DNA from: a virus
Reading direction: 5' to 3' (one strand)
IMG/VR virus record: IMGVR_UViG_3300045993_000264
Coordinates: 1-38,726 of that record
Length of the DNA stretch: 38,726 nt
The notes beneath the pieces are model-generated. The model searched no databases. It was not told where the DNA came from and saw nothing but the letters and a program-made list of their open reading frames with translations. Shown here piece after piece: positions 23,082 to 30,188 of this stretch. A program made the position numbers and the translations under genes. Positions within the stretch are counted from its first letter, which is position 1; each line of letters opens with the position of its first letter.

Positions 23082-23465
23082 TTATTTGGCCTTTTCTTCG
23101 CAGTCTAATTGTAAAGCTAACATAAGTAACTTCTTGCGTTTACTGTCAGGCCATTGAGCTAAGAGATTTTGAATCAGTTGAGTTTCTGGCGGCATGTGGT
23201 TTCCCCCTACATGAACAGTGTTGTTATCTCCATTGACTACACCAACACCTTTAATTTTATTAGCACGATTCATAATAAGAGGCGGAACACCCGTCTTACG
23301 CCAGTTTGAAACTGAACTAACTCCTCGATCTAATTGCATAGCAAGCTCCGTATCTGTTTTACAATCCAAAAAAGCCTTTAATTCCTCAACGCTCACATTT
23401 CCTTTGTCACTAACACTTCCCATATCATGTCCAACTTTCATATTCAATTTTATGTTCAAATTCAC
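23082..23465 (-). CDS. Short CI-type repressor
   Basis: 127 residues from a GTG at 23465. Later in-frame ATGs at about 23441 and 23420 are possible, and the earlier codons overlap operator half-sites, so the true start may be internal. The helix-turn-helix is TELAMQLDRGVSSVSNWRKTGVP, as in Phage_CI_repr proteins. A polar hinge (GDNNTVHVGGN) and a short helical C-terminus follow. There is no LexA-type peptidase domain, so RecA-driven self-cleavage is not expected. It is divergent to the early operon and co-transcribed with integrase. Confidence 0.75.
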   Translation of the reverse strand: MNLNIKLNMKVGHDMGSVSDKGNVSVEELKAFLDCKTDTELAMQLDRGVSSVSNWRKTGVPPLIMNRANKIKGVGVVNGDNNTVHVGGNHMPPETQLIQNLLAQWPDSKRKKLLMLALQLDCEEKAK

Positions 23466-23467
23466 TA

Positions 23468-23496
23468 TTGACTTATTTCAAATTTGAAGTTATATT
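23468..23496 (+). promoter_or_regulatory. Early rightward promoter with embedded operator
   Basis: TTGACT and TATATT are 17 bases apart. The spacer holds the perfect palindrome TTCAA-AT-TTGAA (23477-23488). On the opposite strand TAGACA and TATAAC (spacing 19) could serve the repressor-integrase transcript and overlap the same operator. Repressor binding here would block the early operon. Confidence 0.7.
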
Positions 23497-23570
23497 ATTT
23501 ACAGCCTAACTGTTGTCTATCACATCTGATGTAACTATGTAAAGAGATTTCTGAAAGGAGGTAAAGCACA

Positions 23571-23744
23571 GTGACTATGGAGGAAATTGACATGTTGGCA
23601 GACGCCATAGTTGCTAGGCTAAACAAGAGTGCACACACAAAAATTAATATGGATAAAGAAGTGTCTTTAACAATTGAACAAGTAAAGCAATTATCTAAAG
23701 AAAGATTGAAACTGTTACGTCAAGACAATTGTAAGAAGATGTAA
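23571..23744 (+). CDS. First early gene, small regulator-like protein
   Basis: 57 residues from GTG, nine bases after AAAGGAGG; an ATG two codons later is also possible. Helical and basic at the end (LSKERLKLLRQDNCKKM). It is the first gene after the early promoter, the place of Cro-like or early control proteins, but no clear helix-turn-helix is visible. Confidence 0.6.
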   Translation: MTMEEIDMLADAIVARLNKSAHTKINMDKEVSLTIEQVKQLSKERLKLLRQDNCKKM

Positions 23745-23767
23745 GTTTTGAAAAAGAGAGGTCTAAA

Positions 23768-23944
23768 ATGAAATTCCTCGTCGATGTTGAAAGAAAGTTG
23801 TATTGCATTAAAACGATTGAAGTAGAAGCCGAATCACTTGAAAACGCTGTTGAAAGCGCAATGGAGAAAGCAACAACCTCAATTTGGGATATGGGGAACA
23901 GCAAGATTAACTTCGGAGTCATACATGCTGGCATCATTAACTAA
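23768..23944 (+). CDS. Small early protein
   Basis: 58 residues with AGAGAGG ahead of the ATG. The pattern KFLVDVERKLYCIKTIEVEAESLENAVESAMEKA (a strand, then a helix with AVESA) resembles small phage proteins of an alpha-beta fold. It overlaps the next gene by 20 bases. The function is unknown. Confidence 0.6.
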   Translation: MKFLVDVERKLYCIKTIEVEAESLENAVESAMEKATTSIWDMGNSKINFGVIHAGIIN

Positions 23945-24401
23945 TACCACAAGCGACCTCACAGACAAATATATAGAGTATGACATTGATGATTTATTGG
24001 ATTTACGACGTGATTATTGCGACACAATTGAATTCATTCTTGAAGAATTACCAGATGTAAACTGGAATTCAAGAGTCGAAACAAAAGAATACTTCAGGGA
24101 CGAATATAACGTTTCTCCTTACTCACTAAAAATAGCAGATCTGATTGATTTAAAGGACGACCTTGAAGACGAAGAATACACAGAAGGCAACATAGGCCAG
24201 TGCAGAGAAGAGCTGCAAGGCCTCATAGAATTGTACAAGCTGAAATACACCATAAAAAATCATATTGACTGTGCACTTAAACACCAAAAGGACGGCAAAG
24301 TTTATCTCAGAGAGGTTAATGGAGAGTTGAGATTGCCGAATCGACAGCCCCTGACGTACAGCATAGATATACAGCGCTGTATTAAGAAAACCCACATTTA
24401 A
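23925..24401 (+). CDS. Hypothetical early protein, acidic and helical
   Basis: 158 residues from ATG 23925, chosen because CGGAG lies about seven bases ahead. Strongly acidic in the first 110 residues (YDIDDLLDLRRDYCD, IDLKDDLEDEEYTE), with a basic Arg-containing end. No motif recognised. It lies between the first early genes and the ssDNA-binding gene. Confidence 0.6.
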   Translation: MLASLTNTTSDLTDKYIEYDIDDLLDLRRDYCDTIEFILEELPDVNWNSRVETKEYFRDEYNVSPYSLKIADLIDLKDDLEDEEYTEGNIGQCREELQGLIELYKLKYTIKNHIDCALKHQKDGKVYLREVNGELRLPNRQPLTYSIDIQRCIKKTHI

Positions 24402-24433
24402 CCAAGCACACACAACCCAAAGGAGAAAACCAC

Positions 24434-25048
24434 ATGGCAGCAATCTACAGGTCGGAAAACACACAGAGCACTAAATCTTACGAAGTAGCACAAGCAGATC
24501 AGTATCCCGCCCGTTGCATTCAATTTGTTGACCTCGGAACACAGAAGAACAGGTTCTACAATCCAAAAGATGAAGCATCAAAAGAATATCAACACAAGTG
24601 CATGATCGTATTTGAGCTTTCAGAGCTGATGGAAGATGGACGACCTTTTACTGTCAAGCTCGACCTTACATGGTCAATGGCAGAAACGGCTTCGCTTAGA
24701 AAGATGCTTGAAGCTTGGAGAAAGAAACCTTTCCTTGAGAACGAGACAAAGGAATTCAACTTCTCCAATATTCTCGACAAATGCTGCTTGATTAACGTCA
24801 GTGTCACAGAGCCTAACGACAAAGGACGAGTCTACAACAGTATCAAGTGGTCAGATGTTAAGCCGCTGCCTTCCAAGATGGAGTGCCCGGAACGCATCAA
24901 CGAACTTGTTGACTTTGGTATCAACGATATTGGTACACCGGAATTCGATAAGCTGTGGCCTTGGGTAGCTAAGATCGTGATGGAATCCAAAGAAGGTAAA
25001 CGCTACGAAGTCAAGAACGAATCAAGTATCGTAGAAGACGCATTCTAA
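24434..25048 (+). CDS. Single-stranded-DNA-binding-like replication protein
   Basis: 204 residues with AAAGGAG ahead of the ATG. The arrangement KCMIVFELSELMEDGRPFTVKLDLTWS, ASLRKMLEAWRKKPF, CLLINVSVTEPNDKG (here CCLINV) and WSDVKPLP matches a family found next to phage helicase genes and thought to bind ssDNA. The acidic C-terminus (ESSIVEDAF) resembles SSB tails. A terminator/attenuator follows. Replication module with the next three genes. Confidence 0.65.
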   Translation: MAAIYRSENTQSTKSYEVAQADQYPARCIQFVDLGTQKNRFYNPKDEASKEYQHKCMIVFELSELMEDGRPFTVKLDLTWSMAETASLRKMLEAWRKKPFLENETKEFNFSNILDKCCLINVSVTEPNDKGRVYNSIKWSDVKPLPSKMECPERINELVDFGINDIGTPEFDKLWPWVAKIVMESKEGKRYEVKNESSIVEDAF

Positions 25049-25066
25049 AGCAAATCAATAGCGAGT

Positions 25067-25103
25067 AAGGGGCTAAGAGCGTTATGCGTCTCTAGCCCCT
25101 TTT
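25067..25103 (+). terminator. Intra-operon terminator/attenuator
   Basis: AAGGGGCTA pairs with TAGCCCCTT around an inner AGAG...TCTC stem, followed by TTTT. It sits between the SSB-like gene and the replication organiser, so it may set the ratio of SSB to helicase transcripts. Confidence 0.75.
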
Positions 25104-25124
25104 ACGCAGCATAGAGAGGTATGT

Positions 25125-25535
25125 ATGAACTTCTTAGAATGGCGATACAAAGAATATCCAGAAGACCAGCTAAGCGACAAAGGTTTAGCGTATATGGAAG
25201 CTGCTTGGAATGCCGGATACGAAGAACAAAAGAAAAAGAGAATAGCAGCAAAGCTTAAAGTAAAAGATTTAGGTGGATATACCGAACACTTTGAAACTTT
25301 CTGGAAAGACTACCCGAAACGTGTAGCAAAAGGGGCAGCTTATCAAGCTTGGAAGAAGATTAACCTAGACGAAGCTTTCTTGTTGCTATCGTGTCGGAAT
25401 GCTTTGGAATGGCAAATTCAATCCAAATCTTGGAAGGATGGCTATATCCCTAATCCAGAGACATACCTTAATCAACGTAGATGGGAAGACGAAGCACAAA
25501 CAATTCAACGAAAATCGCTCGGTGACTTAATATGA
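25125..25535 (+). CDS. Replication organiser / helicase-loader-like protein
   Basis: 136 residues. The C-terminal part FETFWKDYPKRVAKGAAYQAWKKI ... WKDGYIPNPETYLNQRRWEDE is the conserved end of many phage replication initiators and DnaT/O-like loaders. The usual N-terminal winged-helix DNA-binding domain is missing, so it is short. It overlaps the helicase gene by ATGA, which supports a joint role. Confidence 0.7.
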   Translation: MNFLEWRYKEYPEDQLSDKGLAYMEAAWNAGYEEQKKKRIAAKLKVKDLGGYTEHFETFWKDYPKRVAKGAAYQAWKKINLDEAFLLLSCRNALEWQIQSKSWKDGYIPNPETYLNQRRWEDEAQTIQRKSLGDLI

Positions 25536-26410
25536 GCACCGTCAGAAGAACATCTGACTTCTACGATAATCTGGTGGAGTATTCAAAAAATGACTTTGGC
25601 AGAGATGGCTTCCTAAGTGGAATTACTTGTATAGATGAATTCACAGTTTTTAGAAAAGGAATGTTAGCAGTCTTTACCGGCCACAGCGGTAGCGGGAAGA
25701 GTGAGCTAGTAGATCAACTCTGTATGCAATGGGCGATGTTGCACGGCTTTAAGACGTTGTTCTTTTCACCAGAGAATGCTCCTTTAGCTAGTCATGCCAA
25801 GAAGCACATTGAAAGATACTTTGGCAAGTCTATACGTCAACTTAAACCTACACAGATTAAAGAAGGTTGTGCGTTTATAGATGATTACTTTGGGATGATT
25901 GACCTCGGAGAAGAAGAAGTAGCTTCTATAGACATGCTACTTGAAGTTGCCAAGAAAGAAATGAAAGAGCGTCCTTTCGATATTATTGTCTTTGATCCTT
26001 GGAATGAATGTGATTTCGGGTTAAGCGATAGAGAAGACTTGTACATCTCCAAGAAGATTACCCAGATCAAAAAGTTCCTCAGAGCAAACAAGACGCTCGG
26101 TATCATCGTAGCGCACCCACGTACACCTAGAGAAAAGGTAACAGACGACAAAGGGCGTATGGACTACCCACCACCAAAGTTGCACGAAATATCAGGTGGT
26201 GGTAACTGGAAGAACAAATGTGATTGGGGTATTAGCTGCCACCGTCATCCAGAAGACAACGAACTAAGAATCCAGCTACAAAAGGTTAAAGACCGCACGC
26301 TCGGTGTTATGGGCGAGCTTTGGTTGGACTACGACAGAACAACCGGAAGATTCAAATGTAAAGGCGATGAAGGCTTTTATCTGCCAAATGAGATTGAGCC
26401 TGCGTTTTGA
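25532..26410 (+). CDS. DnaB/RecA-fold replicative helicase-like ATPase
   Basis: 292 residues. Walker A GHSGSGKS (about 50-57), Walker B DIIVFDPWNE (about 150-158), and HEISGGGNWKNKCDWGI matching the arginine-finger/hexamer region of DnaB-like and gp4-like helicases. It has no N-terminal primase part. It unwinds DNA at the fork, working with the CHC2 protein encoded next. Conserved phage AAA/RecA helicase family. Confidence 0.8.
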   Translation: MSTVRRTSDFYDNLVEYSKNDFGRDGFLSGITCIDEFTVFRKGMLAVFTGHSGSGKSELVDQLCMQWAMLHGFKTLFFSPENAPLASHAKKHIERYFGKSIRQLKPTQIKEGCAFIDDYFGMIDLGEEEVASIDMLLEVAKKEMKERPFDIIVFDPWNECDFGLSDREDLYISKKITQIKKFLRANKTLGIIVAHPRTPREKVTDDKGRMDYPPPKLHEISGGGNWKNKCDWGISCHRHPEDNELRIQLQKVKDRTLGVMGELWLDYDRTTGRFKCKGDEGFYLPNEIEPAF

Positions 26411-26417
26411 GGACACT

Positions 26418-26867
26418 ATGTATGACACGTTCAGGATGGCTAAAAAACTTAATAAGAACAAAATAGCAGCAGCACGAATACGAGCACGCTACTTACAAGA
26501 CCAACTAGAGGTTTACATACAAGACGGAAGTGACTTGGCTCTTCATTGGGCGTGGGAGAATATAGCTGAACTGATATATTTATTCGATAAGTGCCAGTTT
26601 GAAGAGAAAATATGCACGAACGGACATACCAAGATTACTGATGAAATGAAAGAAACAGCTTTGCAGTATCCCATTAACACGCTTGTACAAAACACAAAAG
26701 GTAAAGCAACTGCTTGGTGTCACAACGACAAGAACCCCAGCTTACACATCAACCTAATCAAAAACAAAGCTTTTTGTAACGTGTGCAACAAAGTCTTTAA
26801 TCCAATAGACGTACTTATAGAGCGTGATGGAATGAAGTGGAGCGAAGCAGTAAAACACCTTAACTGA
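26418..26867 (+). CDS. Stand-alone CHC2-type primase zinc finger protein
   Basis: 149 residues from ATG 26418, just after the helicase stop with GAGG ahead. The C-terminal part has C101-H102 and C120-xx-C123 (WCHNDKNPSLHIN, FCNVCNK, then PIDVLIERDGMKWSEAVKHL), the zinc-finger motif of DnaG-type primases. The N-terminal half is helical with no match. No TOPRIM domain is present here or in the neighbours, so it cannot be a complete primase. Confidence 0.7.
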   Translation: MYDTFRMAKKLNKNKIAAARIRARYLQDQLEVYIQDGSDLALHWAWENIAELIYLFDKCQFEEKICTNGHTKITDEMKETALQYPINTLVQNTKGKATAWCHNDKNPSLHINLIKNKAFCNVCNKVFNPIDVLIERDGMKWSEAVKHLN

Positions 26868-26877
26868 GGACATAATC

Positions 26878-27267
26878 GTGAAATGTGCAATCAAGTATTT
26901 AGACGGCACGAAATGGAAACAAAAAGACGTAAGAAGTCTGCAAGGAAAATCGGTAGCAACCTATCTAGCTTTCGCTAAAGAAACAGCTATAGCGGCGATC
27001 CTTGACAACGACAAACCAGTTCTTTTTGTATCCAACGACAACAAAATATTTGAGCCTGATACAGAAGGGCGCAACGCGTACAAAGATAAAGGTTTGTGCA
27101 TAAACGTAGCAGATTTGATGCTTCTTTTAGGAAGTGAAATCTTACCTGATATAGCAATAAAGGTCTTTCCAAATGCAACATTCGTATCAATCGAAAGTGA
27201 GGAAGAGAAAGCAGGCGATAAGCCTGCGAGGGAGCGACAAGCATGGTGGAACGAAAAGAGAGAGTGA
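26878..27267 (+). CDS. Hypothetical early protein
   Basis: 129 residues from a GTG (GAGGACATAATC ahead). Alternating strands in the first half (AIKYLDGTKW, VLFVSNDNKIFEPD). The C-terminus is acidic then basic and overlaps the transglycosylase gene by 25 bases. No family recognised. Confidence 0.55.
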   Translation: MKCAIKYLDGTKWKQKDVRSLQGKSVATYLAFAKETAIAAILDNDKPVLFVSNDNKIFEPDTEGRNAYKDKGLCINVADLMLLLGSEILPDIAIKVFPNATFVSIESEEEKAGDKPARERQAWWNEKRE

Positions 27268-27740
27268 TAAAGAAGCTTGCTGTAGGAGTCCTAGGAGCCT
27301 CTTTAATCAGTTGGGGGTTAGTAGGGTACGGGTTCCACAAAGAAAACATCACCACCAGCCCTATGCGAAGCGACAAGGACAAAATAATCGACAAATCAAT
27401 CTATAAGATGGTTGGTGATAAACATATAGCAAACACTTTAGCGTGTTCAAAGTATCCAAGAATATTAACGGCAATCGCCAAAGTAGAGTCAGATTTCAGA
27501 CCTCAAATAGTAGGAGATAGCGGAGATAGCGTTGGCTTATTCCAGATTCAACCAAAACACCACGGCGCTGTCCCTGAAACTATTGAAGGCCAAACAAAAC
27601 ATGCTGAGAGAATACTGGATGAGCTTATTCGACAACATGGAATGCCAAAAGCAATTGAAAGATATAACGGAAAAGGACAGCAGGCAAGAAGATACAAACA
27701 AAAAGTAATAGCAATAATAGATGAAATGGAAAGGTCATAA
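27243..27740 (+). CDS. Membrane-anchored lytic transglycosylase (SLT domain)
   Basis: 165 residues. One N-terminal membrane helix (about residues 12-31, LAVGVLGASLISWGLVGYGF) after a basic start acts as signal anchor. SLT catalytic motifs: AKVESDF (Glu about 82) and GDSVGLFQI (about 94-102), then YNGKGQQARRYKQKV. It cleaves the glycan strands of peptidoglycan. It lies in the early operon, away from virion genes, so it could be the endolysin of signal-arrest-release type or serve a different purpose. Confidence 0.8.
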   Translation: MVERKERVIKKLAVGVLGASLISWGLVGYGFHKENITTSPMRSDKDKIIDKSIYKMVGDKHIANTLACSKYPRILTAIAKVESDFRPQIVGDSGDSVGLFQIQPKHHGAVPETIEGQTKHAERILDELIRQHGMPKAIERYNGKGQQARRYKQKVIAIIDEMERS

Positions 27741-27741
27741 C

Positions 27742-28029
27742 ATGACAGACTTTGAAGCGTGGTGGGAGTTGCATTACGTCACGATGGACGGTTACTACAG
27801 ACTTGACAAGGACGAGTTTGAAGCCGCTTGGCAAGCTAGAGATGCTGAGGTTGCATCTCTTAAAGAAGCGTTAGCTTCATCGAGGGAACAGGCACTTAAA
27901 GAAGCGGCAGAGGTGGCAGCACAATATAAACCGGACGTATTCCCGAATAATAAATATTGGGTTAACGCTTGGTCAGAAATCAGGGTCAGCATCGCCGCTG
28001 CAATCGAGAAGTTAGGAGGTAAGGGATGA
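27742..28029 (+). CDS. Small accessory protein, Ea22-like style
   Basis: 95 residues from ATG 27742 (AAAGG seven bases ahead). Begins MTDFEAWWELHYV, with FEAAWQARDAEVASLKEAL and AAAIEKL, the Ala/Glu/Trp pattern of small mosaic accessory genes of enterobacterial-type phages. It overlaps the next gene by ATGA. Start of a block with more GC-rich codons. Confidence 0.65.
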   Translation: MTDFEAWWELHYVTMDGYYRLDKDEFEAAWQARDAEVASLKEALASSREQALKEAAEVAAQYKPDVFPNNKYWVNAWSEIRVSIAAAIEKLGGKG

Positions 28030-28565
28030 CGATTAAAGGGTGGCGGCTGAACCGTCCGCCAGTCTTTGGGCGGTCGGGTCGTGCCGCTGGTTATGATGCG
28101 AAGGGGGATCTGATGCAAGAAAATTGGAACGAGATAAACAACCTCAAACCCTGCTTTGATCTGGATGCGCTGATTGGTTCTGACGTGATGCACATTGAGC
28201 CTGAGTGGATGTGGAACGTAGTTAATCCAGAAGGCACCGCAACGTGTTTTTCTGGTGATTCCAAGGGCGAATGTGAACACTGGCTGGCTGATACCATTCA
28301 GCGTTGTCCTGATACCTGGCTGAAAGACTATCACGTTGACAAGTGGCCGCGGTGGCCTCGGTACTCCACCGATATTTCCGCCGCATGGCAGGTAGTGGAG
28401 AAGATGCGGAAAGCCGGTTTTGATGTGAGTATTTGGGCGTATGACTCCCCCTATAAAGTCAGGGTGACAATCGAAAGTTCAAGCCACGGGCCGCAATTCT
28501 CTTTCAAAGCGGATTCAGCACCGGAAGCGATATGCAAAGCGGCGCTCATGGTAGTCAGTAACTAG
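28026..28565 (+). CDS. Phage ABA-sandwich-like protein, GC-rich gene
   Basis: 179 residues as given; an ATG at 28113 would start at the domain itself. DLDALIGSDVMHI, YSTDISAAWQVVEKM and APEAICKAALM fit the phage ABA-sandwich family of unknown function. Base composition is clearly higher in GC than its neighbours, suggesting recent transfer. The first about 29 residues (RPPVFGRSGRAAG) may not be part of the original protein. Confidence 0.65.
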   Translation: MTIKGWRLNRPPVFGRSGRAAGYDAKGDLMQENWNEINNLKPCFDLDALIGSDVMHIEPEWMWNVVNPEGTATCFSGDSKGECEHWLADTIQRCPDTWLKDYHVDKWPRWPRYSTDISAAWQVVEKMRKAGFDVSIWAYDSPYKVRVTIESSSHGPQFSFKADSAPEAICKAALMVVSN

Positions 28566-28580
28566 AGCATCATAACGGTT

Positions 28581-28615
28581 CAAGCATGACCGGTTCTTCA
28601 TCCGGTCGATGCGTT
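28581..28615. other. GC-rich hairpin between accessory genes
   Basis: GACCGG-TTCTTCAT-CCGGTC (perfect), extended by CAA-GCAT / ATGC-G-TTG. No T-run, so not a terminator. It lies between 28565 and 28641 at the end of the GC-rich gene and may mark a recombination junction. Confidence 0.5.
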
Positions 28616-28640
28616 GGTTATCTACGAAAGGAGCGACAGC

Positions 28641-28835
28641 ATGAAGATAGTTGCAACAGTTTCAAATTGTGTCCAAGTCGGAATGGATAATTTCAGGGAC
28701 ATAAATACCAGCAGAGTGTTTGACGAAAACAGAACCATTAGCGACGTTTTGCGGTGGGCATCCACTGAAACAGGTAAACCAGTTACCAGCATCGGCATGA
28801 TTCAATTCAGCGACTACACAGGAGAAAGCATATGA
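28641..28835 (+). CDS. Small hypothetical protein
   Basis: 64 residues from ATG 28641 (GGAG about nine bases ahead). Contains a strand-helix pattern (KIVATVSNCVQVGMDNF, TISDVLRWASTETGK). ATGA-coupled to the next gene. No family recognised. Confidence 0.6.
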   Translation: MKIVATVSNCVQVGMDNFRDINTSRVFDENRTISDVLRWASTETGKPVTSIGMIQFSDYTGESI

Positions 28836-29032
28836 GACAGCCGGACATTTGGACAGCAGGAGCAATCCAAAACTACAATGTAACAAGGTGCATCCATTCG
28901 GTGCATACCGGTGGTGATTTATGGCTACCGGCTCGACCAGAACCGCACAACGCTTTCTCATTTATGTGGCGTTTCAAACTGGCATGGAAAGTTTTGACAG
29001 GTGAGTATGACGCGATGCGATGGGAAGAGTAG
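28832..29032 (+). CDS. Small hypothetical protein
   Basis: 66 residues, ATGA-coupled. Trp/His/Arg-rich (MRQPDIWTAGAIQNY, FMWRFKLAWKVLTG). The last third resembles small phage proteins ending FKLAWKVLTGEYDAMRW. Function unknown. Confidence 0.6.
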   Translation: MRQPDIWTAGAIQNYNVTRCIHSVHTGGDLWLPARPEPHNAFSFMWRFKLAWKVLTGEYDAMRWEE

Positions 29033-29046
29033 ATAACATACATTAT

Positions 29047-29187
29047 CCCGCCAAACCTTCCGTATAACAACACAACGGAATTGTGCAACGTGTCGGAATG
29101 TAAGGGCAACAATATGATTGTAGTGATTGCACTTATAACACAGGCGTGGCTAATCAGGCGTTGGGGAAGATAAGGGGGGAGGGATGA
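29047..29187 (+). pseudogene. Broken zinc-ribbon gene remnant
   Basis: Frame one reads NCATCRNVRAT and then stops; the next frame reads QYDCSDCTYNTGVANQALGKIRGEG and ends in a TGA that overlaps the following ATG (ATGA). Together these give the two CxxC knuckles of a zinc ribbon. A one-base shift near 29106-29112 separates them and no start codon remains upstream. The intact overlap with 29184 suggests the gene was once functional. A programmed frameshift is less likely. Confidence 0.55.
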
Positions 29188-29375
29188 AGTCACTAGAGAT
29201 ACTACTGAAAAACCTGCTGAATGCGTGTCCAATACATTGCACTTGCAACGACATGCACCACAGAGCATCAGAACGGCATGACTACGGCGAAGAGTGTAAA
29301 CCTCTCACAAGATACGAGCAGGCTGTTGACGAAGCATCACTGTATTTCTTGGCTAAGAAGGAGGCGCAAGGATGA
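29184..29375 (+). CDS. Small Cys/His-containing protein
   Basis: 63 residues with GGGAGGG ahead of the ATG. Contains CPIHCTCNDMHH, a possible metal site. ATGA-coupled to the next gene. No family recognised. Confidence 0.6.
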   Translation: MKSLEILLKNLLNACPIHCTCNDMHHRASERHDYGEECKPLTRYEQAVDEASLYFLAKKEAQG

Positions 29376-29944
29376 AGCGATACAGGCTAGCAATAGACAG
29401 TAATGACAACGCTTATGGGTTTGAGGACGATACCGGCGAGTGGGTGCGCTGGGAGGATGCGGAGGCTATTCACCAGGAGCTAAAACAGTTCCGTGAAGTC
29501 AACCGAGATCTATTTGAAACAGTACGAAAATACAGCATGGGGTATCAGCACCTACAGCAGCAAGCGGAGATAGCGAGGCTAAAGGAAGTTCTTGAGGTGA
29601 TCCGTGCTGAGGACAACAACACGGATGGACTAACATCGTACAGTCGTAAAATATTGGAAGCGGCGTTGGAGGGGGGTATGGGTGAATGCACTAATCTAAA
29701 ACACAGTACGATGGATATAAGCGATTGTTTTGAATGTAAACTCTCCGATCTCAAGGAGCAACTAGCAACCGGACGCATGTCTGCTGACAAGACGTTGGCA
29801 CATAACAACAGGCTGATAATCGAGGTGGATAGACTGCAAGATGCGTTGAGGAGGATAGCATCAGAAGAAGTAGATGACGGAAACTATATTGCTAGCTACG
29901 TTACTATGAAAGACATAGCAAGGGAGGCACTAAATGACGAATAA
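29372..29944 (+). CDS. Coiled-coil protein with repeated module
   Basis: 190 residues. Strong helical segments (AEAIHQELKQFREVNRDLFE, LQQQAEIARLKEVLEVI). Two similar modules, L-KEVLEVIRAEDN...SYSRKILEAAL and LQDALRRIASEEVD...YVTMKDIAREAL, point to internal duplication. A CxnH...CxxC cluster lies between them. The next gene carries a third module. Function unknown. Confidence 0.6.
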   Translation: MKRYRLAIDSNDNAYGFEDDTGEWVRWEDAEAIHQELKQFREVNRDLFETVRKYSMGYQHLQQQAEIARLKEVLEVIRAEDNNTDGLTSYSRKILEAALEGGMGECTNLKHSTMDISDCFECKLSDLKEQLATGRMSADKTLAHNNRLIIEVDRLQDALRRIASEEVDDGNYIASYVTMKDIAREALNDE

Positions 29945-30188
29945 AGAGTTTATAAACTACATCAGAGGCTTTGAGGTAGACCACACGCCTGAAGGTTGGC
30001 CTGCAATCAAGATGGGTGAGGTATCGAGATTGCTTGATATGGTGGATAGGTACAGGGAGGCGTTGGAAATTACTGTATCAGCATTGCAGGACATATCAGT
30101 TGGTGAGCTTGTCAACAGGCATTACAAAACTGTTGCAAAGCGAGCCTTGATTTTTACACAGAAAGCGATTAGGAGGGAACAGGAGTGA
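29934..30188 (+). CDS. Small coiled-coil accessory protein
   Basis: 84 residues. YREALEITVSALQDI...YKTVAKRALIFTQKAI repeats the module of the preceding protein, so the two probably share origin. It overlaps both neighbours. Function unknown. Confidence 0.6.
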   Translation: MTNKEFINYIRGFEVDHTPEGWPAIKMGEVSRLLDMVDRYREALEITVSALQDISVGELVNRHYKTVAKRALIFTQKAIRREQE

